The position numbers were made by a program, and so were the translations under genes. The notes under the pieces were generated by a model. The model was not told the origin of the DNA. It did not search any database and worked only from the letters and a program-made list of their open reading frames with translations. A stretch of DNA of 64,000 bases from Variovorax paradoxus (GTDB lineage: Bacteria; Pseudomonadota; Gammaproteobacteria; Burkholderiales; Burkholderiaceae_C): NCBI RefSeq assembly GCF_018614915.1, contig NZ_JAGGNU010000034.1, positions 186,001 to 250,000 on the forward strand, in the 5' to 3' direction. Shown here in pieces: positions 1 through 7,800 of this stretch. Numbering within the stretch: the first letter of the stretch is position 1; each line of letters begins with the position of its first letter.

Positions 1-72
1 GATGCCGTGCAGGGCCTCGCTCTGGCCGTAGGCGACGTGCAGGTCCTCAACCGTCAGCATGATGTCGCTCAT
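1..72 (-). CDS. urtE: Urea ABC transporter ATP-binding subunit UrtE (5' part only)
   Basis: Only the first 24 codons are inside the window (MSDIMLTVEDLHVAYGQSEA...). They match the start of an ABC ATPase of the LIV/urea type: a beta strand, then VEDLHVAYGQSEALHGI, just before the Walker A motif that lies beyond the window. The start ATG at 72 is preceded by a GGAGGG ribosome binding site on the minus strand. A second ATG four codons later is possible. It follows urtABCD in the same direction, so UrtE is the expected second ATPase of the urea importer. The unusual point is the 320-bp gap that separates it from urtD, which is filled with palindromic repeats. Confidence 0.85.
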   Translation of the reverse strand, partial: MSDIMLTVEDLHVAYGQSEALHGI

Positions 73-111
73 CTCAGTGCCCTCCGCCGTGCGTTGCTTT
101 CATTCGGGGTG

Positions 112-207
112 CGTGCCGAGGGCACCGGGTAGCCCCCTCCGCGAATGTCCCCCGGCTTCGCCTCCTCCTTTATTTCGCTGCGGGGGCCACCCGGCGCCCT
201 CGGCACG
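112..207 (-). repeat. 96-bp palindromic element A (conserved purine-rich core, 25-26 bp arms)
   Basis: The outer arms 112-136 and 183-207 are complementary at 23 of 25 positions, and C137/G182 adds one more pair. The two exceptions (124/195 and 131/188) are A.C on the plus strand but U.G wobbles on the minus strand. Read on the minus strand, the core begins CGCAGCGAAATAAAGGAGGA and ends GGGGGACATTCGCGG. Inside it GCGAA can pair with TTCGC, and GGC-GAA-GCC can form a small tip hairpin. The core contains a perfect Shine-Dalgarno-like AAAGGAGG that is too far from urtE to serve as its ribosome binding site. Confidence 0.8.
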
Positions 208-249
208 AGTGACGCCGTGTGGTGCCGAGAAATCAACAACCGCCCTGAC

Positions 250-345
250 GGATCAGGTCGACGGTGTGCTCTGCGCAGCGAAATAAAGGAGGAGGCCGCA
301 GGCCGGGGGACATTCGCGGAGCAGAGCACGCCGTCGGCATGATCC
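250..345 (+). repeat. 96-bp palindromic element B (same core as element A, different arms)
   Basis: The arms 250-274 and 321-345 pair at 22 of 25 positions. Two of the three exceptions (258/337 and 265/330) are U.G wobbles on the plus strand, which is the strand carrying the AAAGGAGG core. The core, 275-320, repeats that of element A in the opposite orientation, except that the tip hairpin is GGCC-GCA-GGCC instead of GGC-GAA-GCC. The arm sequences share no obvious similarity with those of element A, although total length is identical. The two cores are inverted copies, so they could also pair with each other across the gap. Confidence 0.8.
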
Positions 346-392
346 CGCCCCAGTTCGCAAACCCCGCGTTGAATCGAAAAGCAAAACTTCAT

Positions 393-1136
393 CTAGTGCC
401 CCAGATAAACATCGATCACCTTCGGGTCGGCCTGCACCTTCTCCATCGGCCCTTCGGCCAGGATCTTTCCCTGGTGCATGACGGTGACCTTGTGCGCGAT
501 CTGCTTGACGAAATCCATGTCGTGCTCGATCACGATCACCGCGCGATTCCTGCAGATGCGCTTCAGCAGCTCGGCCGTCAGCTCGCGCTCGCGCGCGCTC
601 ATGCCGGCGATCGGCTCGTCGAGCATCAAGAGCTCGGGCTCCTGCATCAGCAGCATGCCGATCTCCAGCCACTGCTTCTGACCGTGCGAGAGCAGGCCGG
701 CCTCGGTGCGCAGCTTGTCGGCCAGGCCGATGTCCTCGGCCACGGCCTGCACCTTGGCCTTGACCTCGTCGTCGCACTTGAAGGCCAGTGCGCCGAAGAC
801 AGAGCGCCCTTTGGGGAACGACACCTCGAGGTTCTGGAACACGCTGAGGTTCTCGTAGATCGAGGGCGTCTGGAACTTGCGCCCGATGCCCAGGCGCACG
901 CGCTTGTGCTCGGCCATCTTCGTGAGCTCGGTGTTCTGGAACTTGATGCTGCCGCTGGTGGCGCGGGTCTTGCCGCAGATCAGATCGAGCAATGTGGTCT
1001 TACCAGCGCCGTTGGGGCCGATGATCACGCGCAGCTCGTTGCGGTCGATGTAGAGCGTGAGATCGTCGATGGCCTTGAAGCCGTCGAAGGAGACGCTCAG
1101 GTCTTCCACGGCGAGCGCGAAATCGGTGTTGCTCAT
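393..1136 (-). CDS. urtD: Urea ABC transporter ATP-binding protein UrtD
   Basis: This 247-residue cytoplasmic ATPase would power urea import with UrtE. Walker A GPNGAGKTT is at residues 40-48, the signature LSHGQKQ at 149-155, Walker B LLMLDEP at 169-175, and the switch histidine is in VIEHD (H205). The HGQKQWLEIGM form of the signature and the overall length are typical of UrtD rather than of LivG. It starts 9 bp after urtC stops and is co-directional with urtABC, so it is almost certainly in the same transcript. All catalytic motifs are intact. The 3' side is followed by the repeat-filled gap before urtE. Confidence 0.93.
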   Translation of the reverse strand: MSNTDFALAVEDLSVSFDGFKAIDDLTLYIDRNELRVIIGPNGAGKTTLLDLICGKTRATSGSIKFQNTELTKMAEHKRVRLGIGRKFQTPSIYENLSVFQNLEVSFPKGRSVFGALAFKCDDEVKAKVQAVAEDIGLADKLRTEAGLLSHGQKQWLEIGMLLMQEPELLMLDEPIAGMSARERELTAELLKRICRNRAVIVIEHDMDFVKQIAHKVTVMHQGKILAEGPMEKVQADPKVIDVYLGH

Positions 1137-1145
1137 GGGGTGTCC

Positions 1146-2351
1146 TCAGGCGCCCTGGCTGCCGACGCCGTCGGGCAGCACGGGTTCCTCGGCGGCGCGA
1201 GGCGGCGGCTTCACGGGCTCGGGGTTGCTGGCCTGGGCGGCGGCCAGCTTCTCGGCATGCAGCTTCCGCTCCCCCGAACGCCGCAGCCACCAGGGCTTGA
1301 TATGGCTCTCCCACAGTCCGGCCAGGCCCATCGGAAAGGCCAGCGTCACGCCGATGAACAGCGCGGCCATCAGGAACAGCCACAGGTCGGGGAAGCTCTC
1401 GGAGAAGAAGGTCTTGCCCGCGTTCACCAGCAGCGCGCCGTAGACCGCGCCCACCAGGCTCATGCGCCCACCGACGGCCGCGAAGATCACCATCTCGATC
1501 GAGGGCACGATGCCGACGAAGGACGGTGACATGAAGCCCACCTGCAGCGCGAACATCGCGCCGCCGATGCCCGAGAGCGCGGCCGCCAGGCAGAAGGTGA
1601 AGACCTTGAAGTTCGAGACGTCGTAGCCCGAGAAACGCACCCGGTCTTCCTTGTCGCGCATCGCCAGCAGCAGCGTGCCGAGCTTGCTCTTCTGGATCCA
1701 CAGGCACAGCAGGATGCTGGCCAGCAGCAGGCCGACGCAGAGGTAGTAGAGGATGTACTTGGCGCTGTCGGTGCGCGTGTCCCAGCCCAGCACGGTCTTC
1801 AGGTCGGTCATGCCGTTGACGCCGCCGGTGTAGCCCTGCTGGCCGATGATCAGCACCGAGAGGATCAGCGCCACCGCCTGCGTGATGATCGCGAAGTAGA
1901 CGCCGCCGACGCGGCGCTTGAACATCGCGAAGCTGATCAGCCAGGCCAGCGCGGTAGGCACGGCGATCACCAGGATCAGCGTCAGCGGCAGGCTCTTGAA
2001 GGGCAGCCAGAGCATCGGCAGCTCTGTGATCTGGTTCCAGTCCATGAAGTCGGGGATGCCCGGCGTCGACTGGATCTTGGTGGTGATGGGGTCCGAGGCC
2101 TCGAGCTTCAGGAACATCGCCATCGCGTAGCCGCCGAGCCCGAAGAAGACGCCCTGCCCCAGGCTCAGCACGCCGCCGTAGCCCCACACCATCACCAGCC
2201 CGACGGCGACGAAGGCGTAGGTGAGGTACTTGCCGACCAGGTTGAGGCGGAAGATGTCGAGCGTCGCCGGCAGCACCAGCGCCAGCAGGATCGCCAGCAC
2301 GATGACGCTCGACAGGCCCGAACGCCTGAAGGAGTCCAGAAGGGATTTCAT
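1146..2351 (-). CDS. urtC: Urea ABC transporter permease UrtC
   Basis: This 401-residue inner-membrane permease has multiple hydrophobic segments and the family stretch GYGGVLSLGQGVFFGLGGYAMAM near residues 50-70, typical of LivM/UrtC permeases. It pairs with UrtB to form the membrane channel. The start at 2351 (MKSLLDSFRRSG) places the first transmembrane helix at residues 13-30. An ATG four codons upstream (MPPMKS) is an alternative, and the frame stays open much further upstream but overlaps urtB there. The C-terminus carries a proline-rich tail (VKPPPRAAEEP) that looks longer than in most relatives. Neighbours urtB and urtD are 11 and 9 bp away. Confidence 0.92.
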   Translation of the reverse strand: MKSLLDSFRRSGLSSVIVLAILLALVLPATLDIFRLNLVGKYLTYAFVAVGLVMVWGYGGVLSLGQGVFFGLGGYAMAMFLKLEASDPITTKIQSTPGIPDFMDWNQITELPMLWLPFKSLPLTLILVIAVPTALAWLISFAMFKRRVGGVYFAIITQAVALILSVLIIGQQGYTGGVNGMTDLKTVLGWDTRTDSAKYILYYLCVGLLLASILLCLWIQKSKLGTLLLAMRDKEDRVRFSGYDVSNFKVFTFCLAAALSGIGGAMFALQVGFMSPSFVGIVPSIEMVIFAAVGGRMSLVGAVYGALLVNAGKTFFSESFPDLWLFLMAALFIGVTLAFPMGLAGLWESHIKPWWLRRSGERKLHAEKLAAAQASNPEPVKPPPRAAEEPVLPDGVGSQGA

Positions 2352-2362
2352 AGGAGGCATTC

Positions 2363-3277
2363 CTAGCGCCGAACCTTGACGGCGAAGAGGCCCTGCGGCC
2401 GCATCATCAGGATCAGCACGATCAGCGAGAGCGTGAGCACCTTGGCCATCGAGCCGGTGATGAAGAACTCCGAGATCGACTGCGTCTGCGCGATGCCGAA
2501 GGCCGAGACCACGGTGCCCAGCAGGCTGGCCGCGCCGCCGAAGGTGACGACCAGGAAGGCGTCGACGATGTAGAGCTGGCCCGAGGTCGGCCCGGTCGAG
2601 CCGATGGTGGTGAAGGCCGCGCCCGCCACGCCGGCGATGCCGCAACCGATGGCGAAGGTCAGGCGGTCGGTCTTCCTGGTGTCGATGCCGGTCGCATTCG
2701 CCATCACGCGGTTGCTCACGGTGGCGCGCACGCGCAGGCCCCAGCGGCTCTTGTGCAGCGCGATCAGGATGCCCGCGGTGACGAAGGCGGTAAGCGCCAG
2801 CACGAACAGGCCGTTGATCGGGATGTCCAGCCCTTCGGCCGGCGCCCACGAACCCATCAGCCATTCGGGCAGGGTCGGGCTGACCTCCTTGGGCCCGATG
2901 CCGGTGCGGAAGATCTGCTGCAGACCGAGGCTGATGCCCCAGGTGGCCAGCAGCGTGTCGAGCGGGCGCTGGTAGAGATGGCGAATCAGGCCCCACTCCA
3001 CCAGCCAGCCGGCGATGAAGGCGAACACGAAAGCCGTCGCGATCGCCAGCGGAAAGTAGTACGGCAGGAAGGCCGGCGCATGCGCCTCGGTCAGCGTCGA
3101 GCCCAGGTAGATCGTGTAGGCCCCGATCGTCATGAACTCGCCGTGCGCCATGTTGATGACGCCCATCTGGCCGAAGATGATCGCCAGGCCCAGGCCCATC
3201 AGCAGCAGCACCGCGAACAGGCTCAGGCCCGCGAAGCCCTGCATCAGGCCGATGTTCAACATCTCGTGGAGGTTCAT
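2363..3277 (-). CDS. urtB: Urea ABC transporter permease UrtB
   Basis: This 304-residue membrane protein of the LivH/UrtB family is the second permease of the urea importer. The motif FGQMGVINMAHGEFMTIGAY at residues 35-54 is the family hallmark, and WGLRVRATVSNRVMANATGI is the cytoplasmic loop that contacts the ATPases. Unlike many UrtB proteins it has no long periplasmic N-terminal domain: the protein begins directly with a short helix and TM1. It lies between urtA (20 bp upstream) and urtC (11 bp downstream). The ATG start is followed by MNLHEMLNIGLMQGF, a normal start for the family. Confidence 0.92.
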   Translation of the reverse strand: MNLHEMLNIGLMQGFAGLSLFAVLLLMGLGLAIIFGQMGVINMAHGEFMTIGAYTIYLGSTLTEAHAPAFLPYYFPLAIATAFVFAFIAGWLVEWGLIRHLYQRPLDTLLATWGISLGLQQIFRTGIGPKEVSPTLPEWLMGSWAPAEGLDIPINGLFVLALTAFVTAGILIALHKSRWGLRVRATVSNRVMANATGIDTRKTDRLTFAIGCGIAGVAGAAFTTIGSTGPTSGQLYIVDAFLVVTFGGAASLLGTVVSAFGIAQTQSISEFFITGSMAKVLTLSLIVLILMMRPQGLFAVKVRR

Positions 3278-3297
3278 GACGCGCTTTCAGCCACGGA

Positions 3298-4563
3298 TCA
3301 CTGGTACCCCTTGGGGAACGGGTCGGGCTTGATGAGCTCGCTCGACTCCGCCACCACCTTGAAGCTGCCGTCCGGCATGCCCTGCCCGATGCGCGCCTTG
3401 CTCCACAGGTGGTGGTTGGGGTCGAGCTTGACGTAGCCCTCGGGTGCGGTCTTGAGCTCGATGCCCGGCGAGGCGGCGACCACCTTGTCGACGTCGAAGC
3501 TGCCGGCCTTCTCGACCGCGGCCTTCCAGAGCCAGGGGCCGAGGTAGCCGGCCTGGGTGACGTCGCCGATCACCGCGTCCTTGCCGTACTTGCCCTTGAA
3601 GGCGGCGACGAACTTCTTGTTGTTGTCGTTCGGCAAGGTCTGGAAGTACTTCATCGACGAGTAGAAGCCGGCGAAGTTCTCGCCGCCCACGCCGGTCATC
3701 TCGTCTTCGGTCACGGCCAGCGTCAGCAGGAACTGCTTGTCGCCGGTGATGCCCGCGGCCTTGAGCTGCTTGTAGAAGGCCACGTTGGAGCCGCCCACCA
3801 CCGCCGCGAAGATGCAGTCGGGCTTGGCGACCTTGATCTTGTTGATCAGCGAGTTGAAGTTGGTGTGGCCCAGCGGGTAGTACTCCTCGCCCTTGACCGT
3901 GCCCTTCTGGAAGTTCTCGATGTGCTTGCGCGCGATCTTCATCGAGGTGCGCGGCCAGATGTAGTCGGAGCCGACCAGGAAGAAGCTCTTGGCCTTCTTC
4001 TCCTTCGCGCCCCAGTCCAGGCCCCAGATGATCTGCTGCGTGGCCTCCTGGCCGGTGTAGATCACGTTCTTGCTCTGCTCCAGGCCTTCGTAGAAGGTCG
4101 GGTAGTACAGGAGGCCGTTCTCCTTCTCGAACACCGGCAGCACCGCCTTGCGCGAAGCCGAGGTCCAGCAGCCGAACACGGTCGCGACCTTGTCGTTGAC
4201 CAGCAGCTTTTTCGACTTCTCGGCGAAGGTGGGCCAGTCGGAGGCGCCGTCTTCCTTGATCACCTTGATCTTGCGCCCGAGGATGCCGCCCATGGCGTTG
4301 ATCTCGTCGATGGCCAGCTGCTCGGCCTGGATCGAGCCGGTCTCGGAGATCGCCATCGTGCCGCTCGACGAATGCAACTGGCCGACCGTGACCTCGGTGT
4401 CGGTCACCGCGAGCTTGGTGGTGTTCACCTTGGCGGTCGGGAACTGCTGGCCGAAGGCCAGGCCGCCCAAGCCTAGCATCGGCAGCGCGGCGGCGCCCTG
4501 GATCAGGCGGCGGCGCTGCAGCAGCAGCAGCGACTCGGGGGATGCGTCGGGATCACGGGACAT
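3298..4563 (-). CDS. urtA: Urea ABC transporter substrate-binding protein UrtA
   Basis: This 421-residue periplasmic receptor is predicted to deliver urea or short amides to UrtBC. The N-terminus has a twin-arginine-like export signal (QRRRLIQGAAALPMLGLGG), so export by the Tat system is likely. The mature part shows the type I periplasmic binding fold of LivK/UrtA proteins, with VGQLHSSSGTMAISETGSIQ near the start and the family stretches VFGCWTSASRKAVLP and YYPTFYEGLEQSKN that identify UrtA. The start at 4563 is chosen because it puts the Tat signal near the N-terminus. It is the first gene of the urt operon, and its promoter lies in the 238-bp gap divergent from the sensor kinase. Confidence 0.94.
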   Translation of the reverse strand: MSRDPDASPESLLLLQRRRLIQGAAALPMLGLGGLAFGQQFPTAKVNTTKLAVTDTEVTVGQLHSSSGTMAISETGSIQAEQLAIDEINAMGGILGRKIKVIKEDGASDWPTFAEKSKKLLVNDKVATVFGCWTSASRKAVLPVFEKENGLLYYPTFYEGLEQSKNVIYTGQEATQQIIWGLDWGAKEKKAKSFFLVGSDYIWPRTSMKIARKHIENFQKGTVKGEEYYPLGHTNFNSLINKIKVAKPDCIFAAVVGGSNVAFYKQLKAAGITGDKQFLLTLAVTEDEMTGVGGENFAGFYSSMKYFQTLPNDNNKKFVAAFKGKYGKDAVIGDVTQAGYLGPWLWKAAVEKAGSFDVDKVVAASPGIELKTAPEGYVKLDPNHHLWSKARIGQGMPDGSFKVVAESSELIKPDPFPKGYQ

Positions 4564-4682
4564 ATCGAACTCTCCAGGCAGGTTGTGAAGGTGTCCGGTG
4601 CCGCGCACCACCGCTGTGCATCCAGCCGGCGGTGCGTCGAACACCATGGCCGCCACTCTAGGAATCGGGGCCTGCAATCCGA

Positions 4683-4700
4683 ATACGTCAATCAACGTAT
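4683..4700. promoter_or_regulatory. Inverted repeat in the divergent urtA / sensor-kinase promoter region
   Basis: ATACGT-N6-ACGTAT is a perfect 6+6 inverted repeat, and two of the next four flanking positions also match. It lies about 120 bp before urtA and 102 bp before the kinase gene, inside their shared 238-bp intergenic region. A dimeric regulator such as the LuxR-type response regulator encoded downstream could bind here. That link is inferred from position only. Confidence 0.4.
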
Positions 4701-4801
4701 CGGGTCGCCGCGCCCTGTCGCAGACACTTCGCGCGTCGCCCCGAAGAGGCGGGATCGCTTCTTGCTGCGGTGGTCCTCCACTCGAGCAGCGTCGCCACAC
4801 C

Positions 4802-7800
4802 ATGCAACCCGTGACAGGCCAGAAAATCTTCCGGATTCGCCGCGACTACAACGCCTGGGTCGCCGACGAAACGCTGGAGGACTACGCGCTGCGCTACACG
4901 CCGCGCAGCTTTCGCAAGTGGTCGGAGTTCCGGGTCGCCAGCACGGCGTTCGGCGCCACCTCCTTCCTCGCGCTGGAGGCCATCGGTGGCACCATCGCGC
5001 TCTCCTATGGCTTCTCGAACGCGCTGTGGGCGATCCTGGTGGTGGGCTTGATCACCTTCCTCACCGGCCTGCCGATCGGCTACTACGCCGCCAAGTACGG
5101 GCTGGACATGGACCTGCTGACGCGCGGCGCCGGCTTCGGCTACCTGGGCTCCACGCTGACCTCGCTGATCTACGCGAGCTTCACCTTCATCTTCTTCGCG
5201 CTCGAAGCGGCCATCCTCGCGCTCGCGCTGCAGCTCTACTTCGGCTGGCCGCTCGCGGCGTGCTATCTGGTCTCGTCGCTGGTGGTGATCCCGATCGTGA
5301 TGTACGGCATCACGCTGATCTCGCGGCTGCAGCTGTGGACGCAGCCGATCTGGATCGTGCTCTTCGTCTGCCCCTACATCGCCGTGCTGCTGAAGAACCC
5401 GCAGGCCTTCGGCGATTTCACCAGCCTCTCGGGCCGCATATCGAGCAGCAGCGGCTTCGACGCCGTCATGTTCGGTGCCGGCGCGACGGTGGCCTTCTCG
5501 CTGGTGGTGCAGATCGGCGAGCAGGTCGACTACCTGCGTTTCCTGCCCGAGAAGACGCATGCCAACCGGCGCCGCTGGTGGGGCGCCGTGCTGGTCGCCG
5601 GCGCGGGCTGGATCGTGCCGGGCATGCTCAAGATGCTGGGCGGCGCCTTCCTCGCCTTCCTCGCGCTGCAGCACCAGATCCCGAGCGAGCAGGCGGTGGA
5701 GCCGACGCAGATGTACCTGGCCGGCTTCGCCTACGTGTTCGGCGATCCGGCCTGGGTGCTGGGTGCGACCACGCTCTTCGTGGTGGTGTCGCAGATCAAG
5801 ATCAACCTGACCAATGCCTATGCCGGCTCGCTGGCCTGGTCGAACTTCTTCGCGCGCCTCACGCACAGCCATCCGGGCCGCGTGGTCTGGCTGGTGTTCA
5901 ACGTGATGATCGCGGTGCTCTTGATGACCCTGGGCGTGTTCGCTGCGCTCGAGAACGTGCTGGGCCTCTACAGCAACCTGGCGATCGCCTGGGTCGGCGC
6001 GCTGGTGGCCGACCTGGTCGTCAACAAGCCGCTGGGCTGGAGCCCGAAGCACATCGAGTTCAAGCGCGCGCACCTCTACGACATCAACCCCGTCGGCCTG
6101 GGCGCGATGCTGGTGGCCGCGCTGCTCGGCATCGTGGCCTATGCCGGCGCGCTGGGCTCTCTGGCGCAGGCCTTCTCGCCCTTCATCGCGCTCTTGACCG
6201 CCCTCCTCGTCTCGCCGCTGCTGGCCTGGTGGACGCGCGGGCGCTACTACCTCGCGCGCAGCGGCGACACGCCGTGGACGCCGGGCCAGAGCGTGAAGTG
6301 CTCGGTCTGCGAGAACGCCTTCGAATCGGAGGACATGGCCCATTGCCCGGCCTACAACGCGCCGATCTGTTCGCTGTGCTGCACGCTGGAGTCGCGCTGC
6401 CACGACCGCTGCAAGACCGATTCGCGCGCCGCCGAGCAGGTCAACGCCTGGCTCACGGCGCTGCTGCCGCCCGCGCTCTCGGCGCGGCTCAACTTCCGCG
6501 TGGCGCGCTACCTGGTGGTCGCTAGCTCCTTCATCCTGCTGCTGGCCGTGATCATGGGCGTGGTGTACGAGCAGCAGCTGGTCCAGGGCACGGTGGAGCG
6601 CGGTGCGTTGCGCGATGCCTTCCTCAAGGCCTTCGCGCTGCTGTCGCTGGCGGCGGCGCTGGGTGCCTGGTGGGTGGTGCTCGGCAGCGAGAGCCGCGAG
6701 ATGGCGCAGGAGGAATCGAACCGCCACAACCACCTGCTCACGCTGGAGATCGAGGCCCATCAGCGCACCGATGCCGCGCTGCAGGCTGCCAAGGACGCGG
6801 CCGAGGCCGCCAACCAGGCCAAGACGCGCTACGTGGCCGGCATGACGCACGAGCTGCGCACGCCGCTCAACAGCATCCTCGGCTACTCGCAGATCCTGCT
6901 GAAGGAAGACGGCAAGCAGATCCCGCCGCGCCACGCGCTGCAGACCATCCACCACAGCGGCGAGCACATGCTGAGCCTGATCGACGGCCTGCTCGACCTG
7001 GCGCGCATCGAGGCCGGGCGGCTGCAGCTGGAGCGCATGCCGCTGCCGCTGCCCGAGTTCCTCGACGAGGTGGTGCGCATGGTGCGGCCGCAGGCCGAGG
7101 CCAAGGGCCTGGCCTTCGTCTTCACGAAGAGCGGGCGGCTGCCGGCCTGGGTACAGGCCGACGCCAAGCGGCTGCGGCAGATCCTCTTCAACCTGCTGGC
7201 GAACGCGGTGCGCTTCACCGATGCCGGCACGGTCACGCTGCACGTCGACGCCAGGCGCCAGGTGCTGCGCTTCGACGTCGTCGACACCGGCATCGGCGTC
7301 GCGCCGCAGGACCACCAGCGCATCTTCCTGCCCTTCGAGCGCGGCGCCGCGGGCCGGCAGCGCGGAGAACCCGGCACCGGCCTCGGACTGACCATCACCG
7401 GCCTGCTGACCTCGCTGATGGGCGGCGAACTCACGCTGGCGTCGAGCTCGGCCGCCGGCAGCACCTTCAGCGTGCGGGTCTACCTGCGCGAGGTGGCCGA
7501 CCCGGGTCCGCAGGCCGAGCCGCAGCGCCAGATCTCCGGCTACTTCGGCCCGCGCCGCACGCTGCTGGTGGTGGACGACCAGCCGGTGCAGCGCCAGATG
7601 CTCGCGGGCATGCTGGTGCCGCTGGGCTTCGACGTGCGCGAGGCGGCCAGCGGCACCGAATGCCTCGACAGCCTGCGCGACCAGGTGCCCTCGGCCATCC
7701 TGCTGGACATCACCATGGACGACATGGACGGCTGGGAGACGGCGCGGCGCATCCGTGCGGCCGGTTTCGGCGCGGTGCCGATCGTGATGGTCTCGGCCAA

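Larger units (their letters stand above)
73..392. other. Intergenic stretch urtD-urtE filled by two palindromic repeats
   Basis: This 320-bp gap lies inside what should be a continuous urtABCDE operon, whose other junctions are 9-20 bp. It holds two 96-bp imperfect palindromes (112-207 and 250-345) with related cores in opposite orientation, 42 bp of spacer, and the urtE ribosome binding site near 80. No credible coding sequence was seen. Short open frames here have no ribosome binding site or recognisable domain. Confidence 0.8.

Noticed and set aside
112..207. AAAGGAGG of element A as the urtE ribosome binding site
   Set aside because: It lies more than 80 bp from the urtE start, which has its own GGAGGG site at the right distance.
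264..1529. A 421-codon frame on the plus strand opposite urtD
   Set aside because: It begins inside the palindromic repeat and reads antisense to urtD and urtC, both of which have intact motifs.
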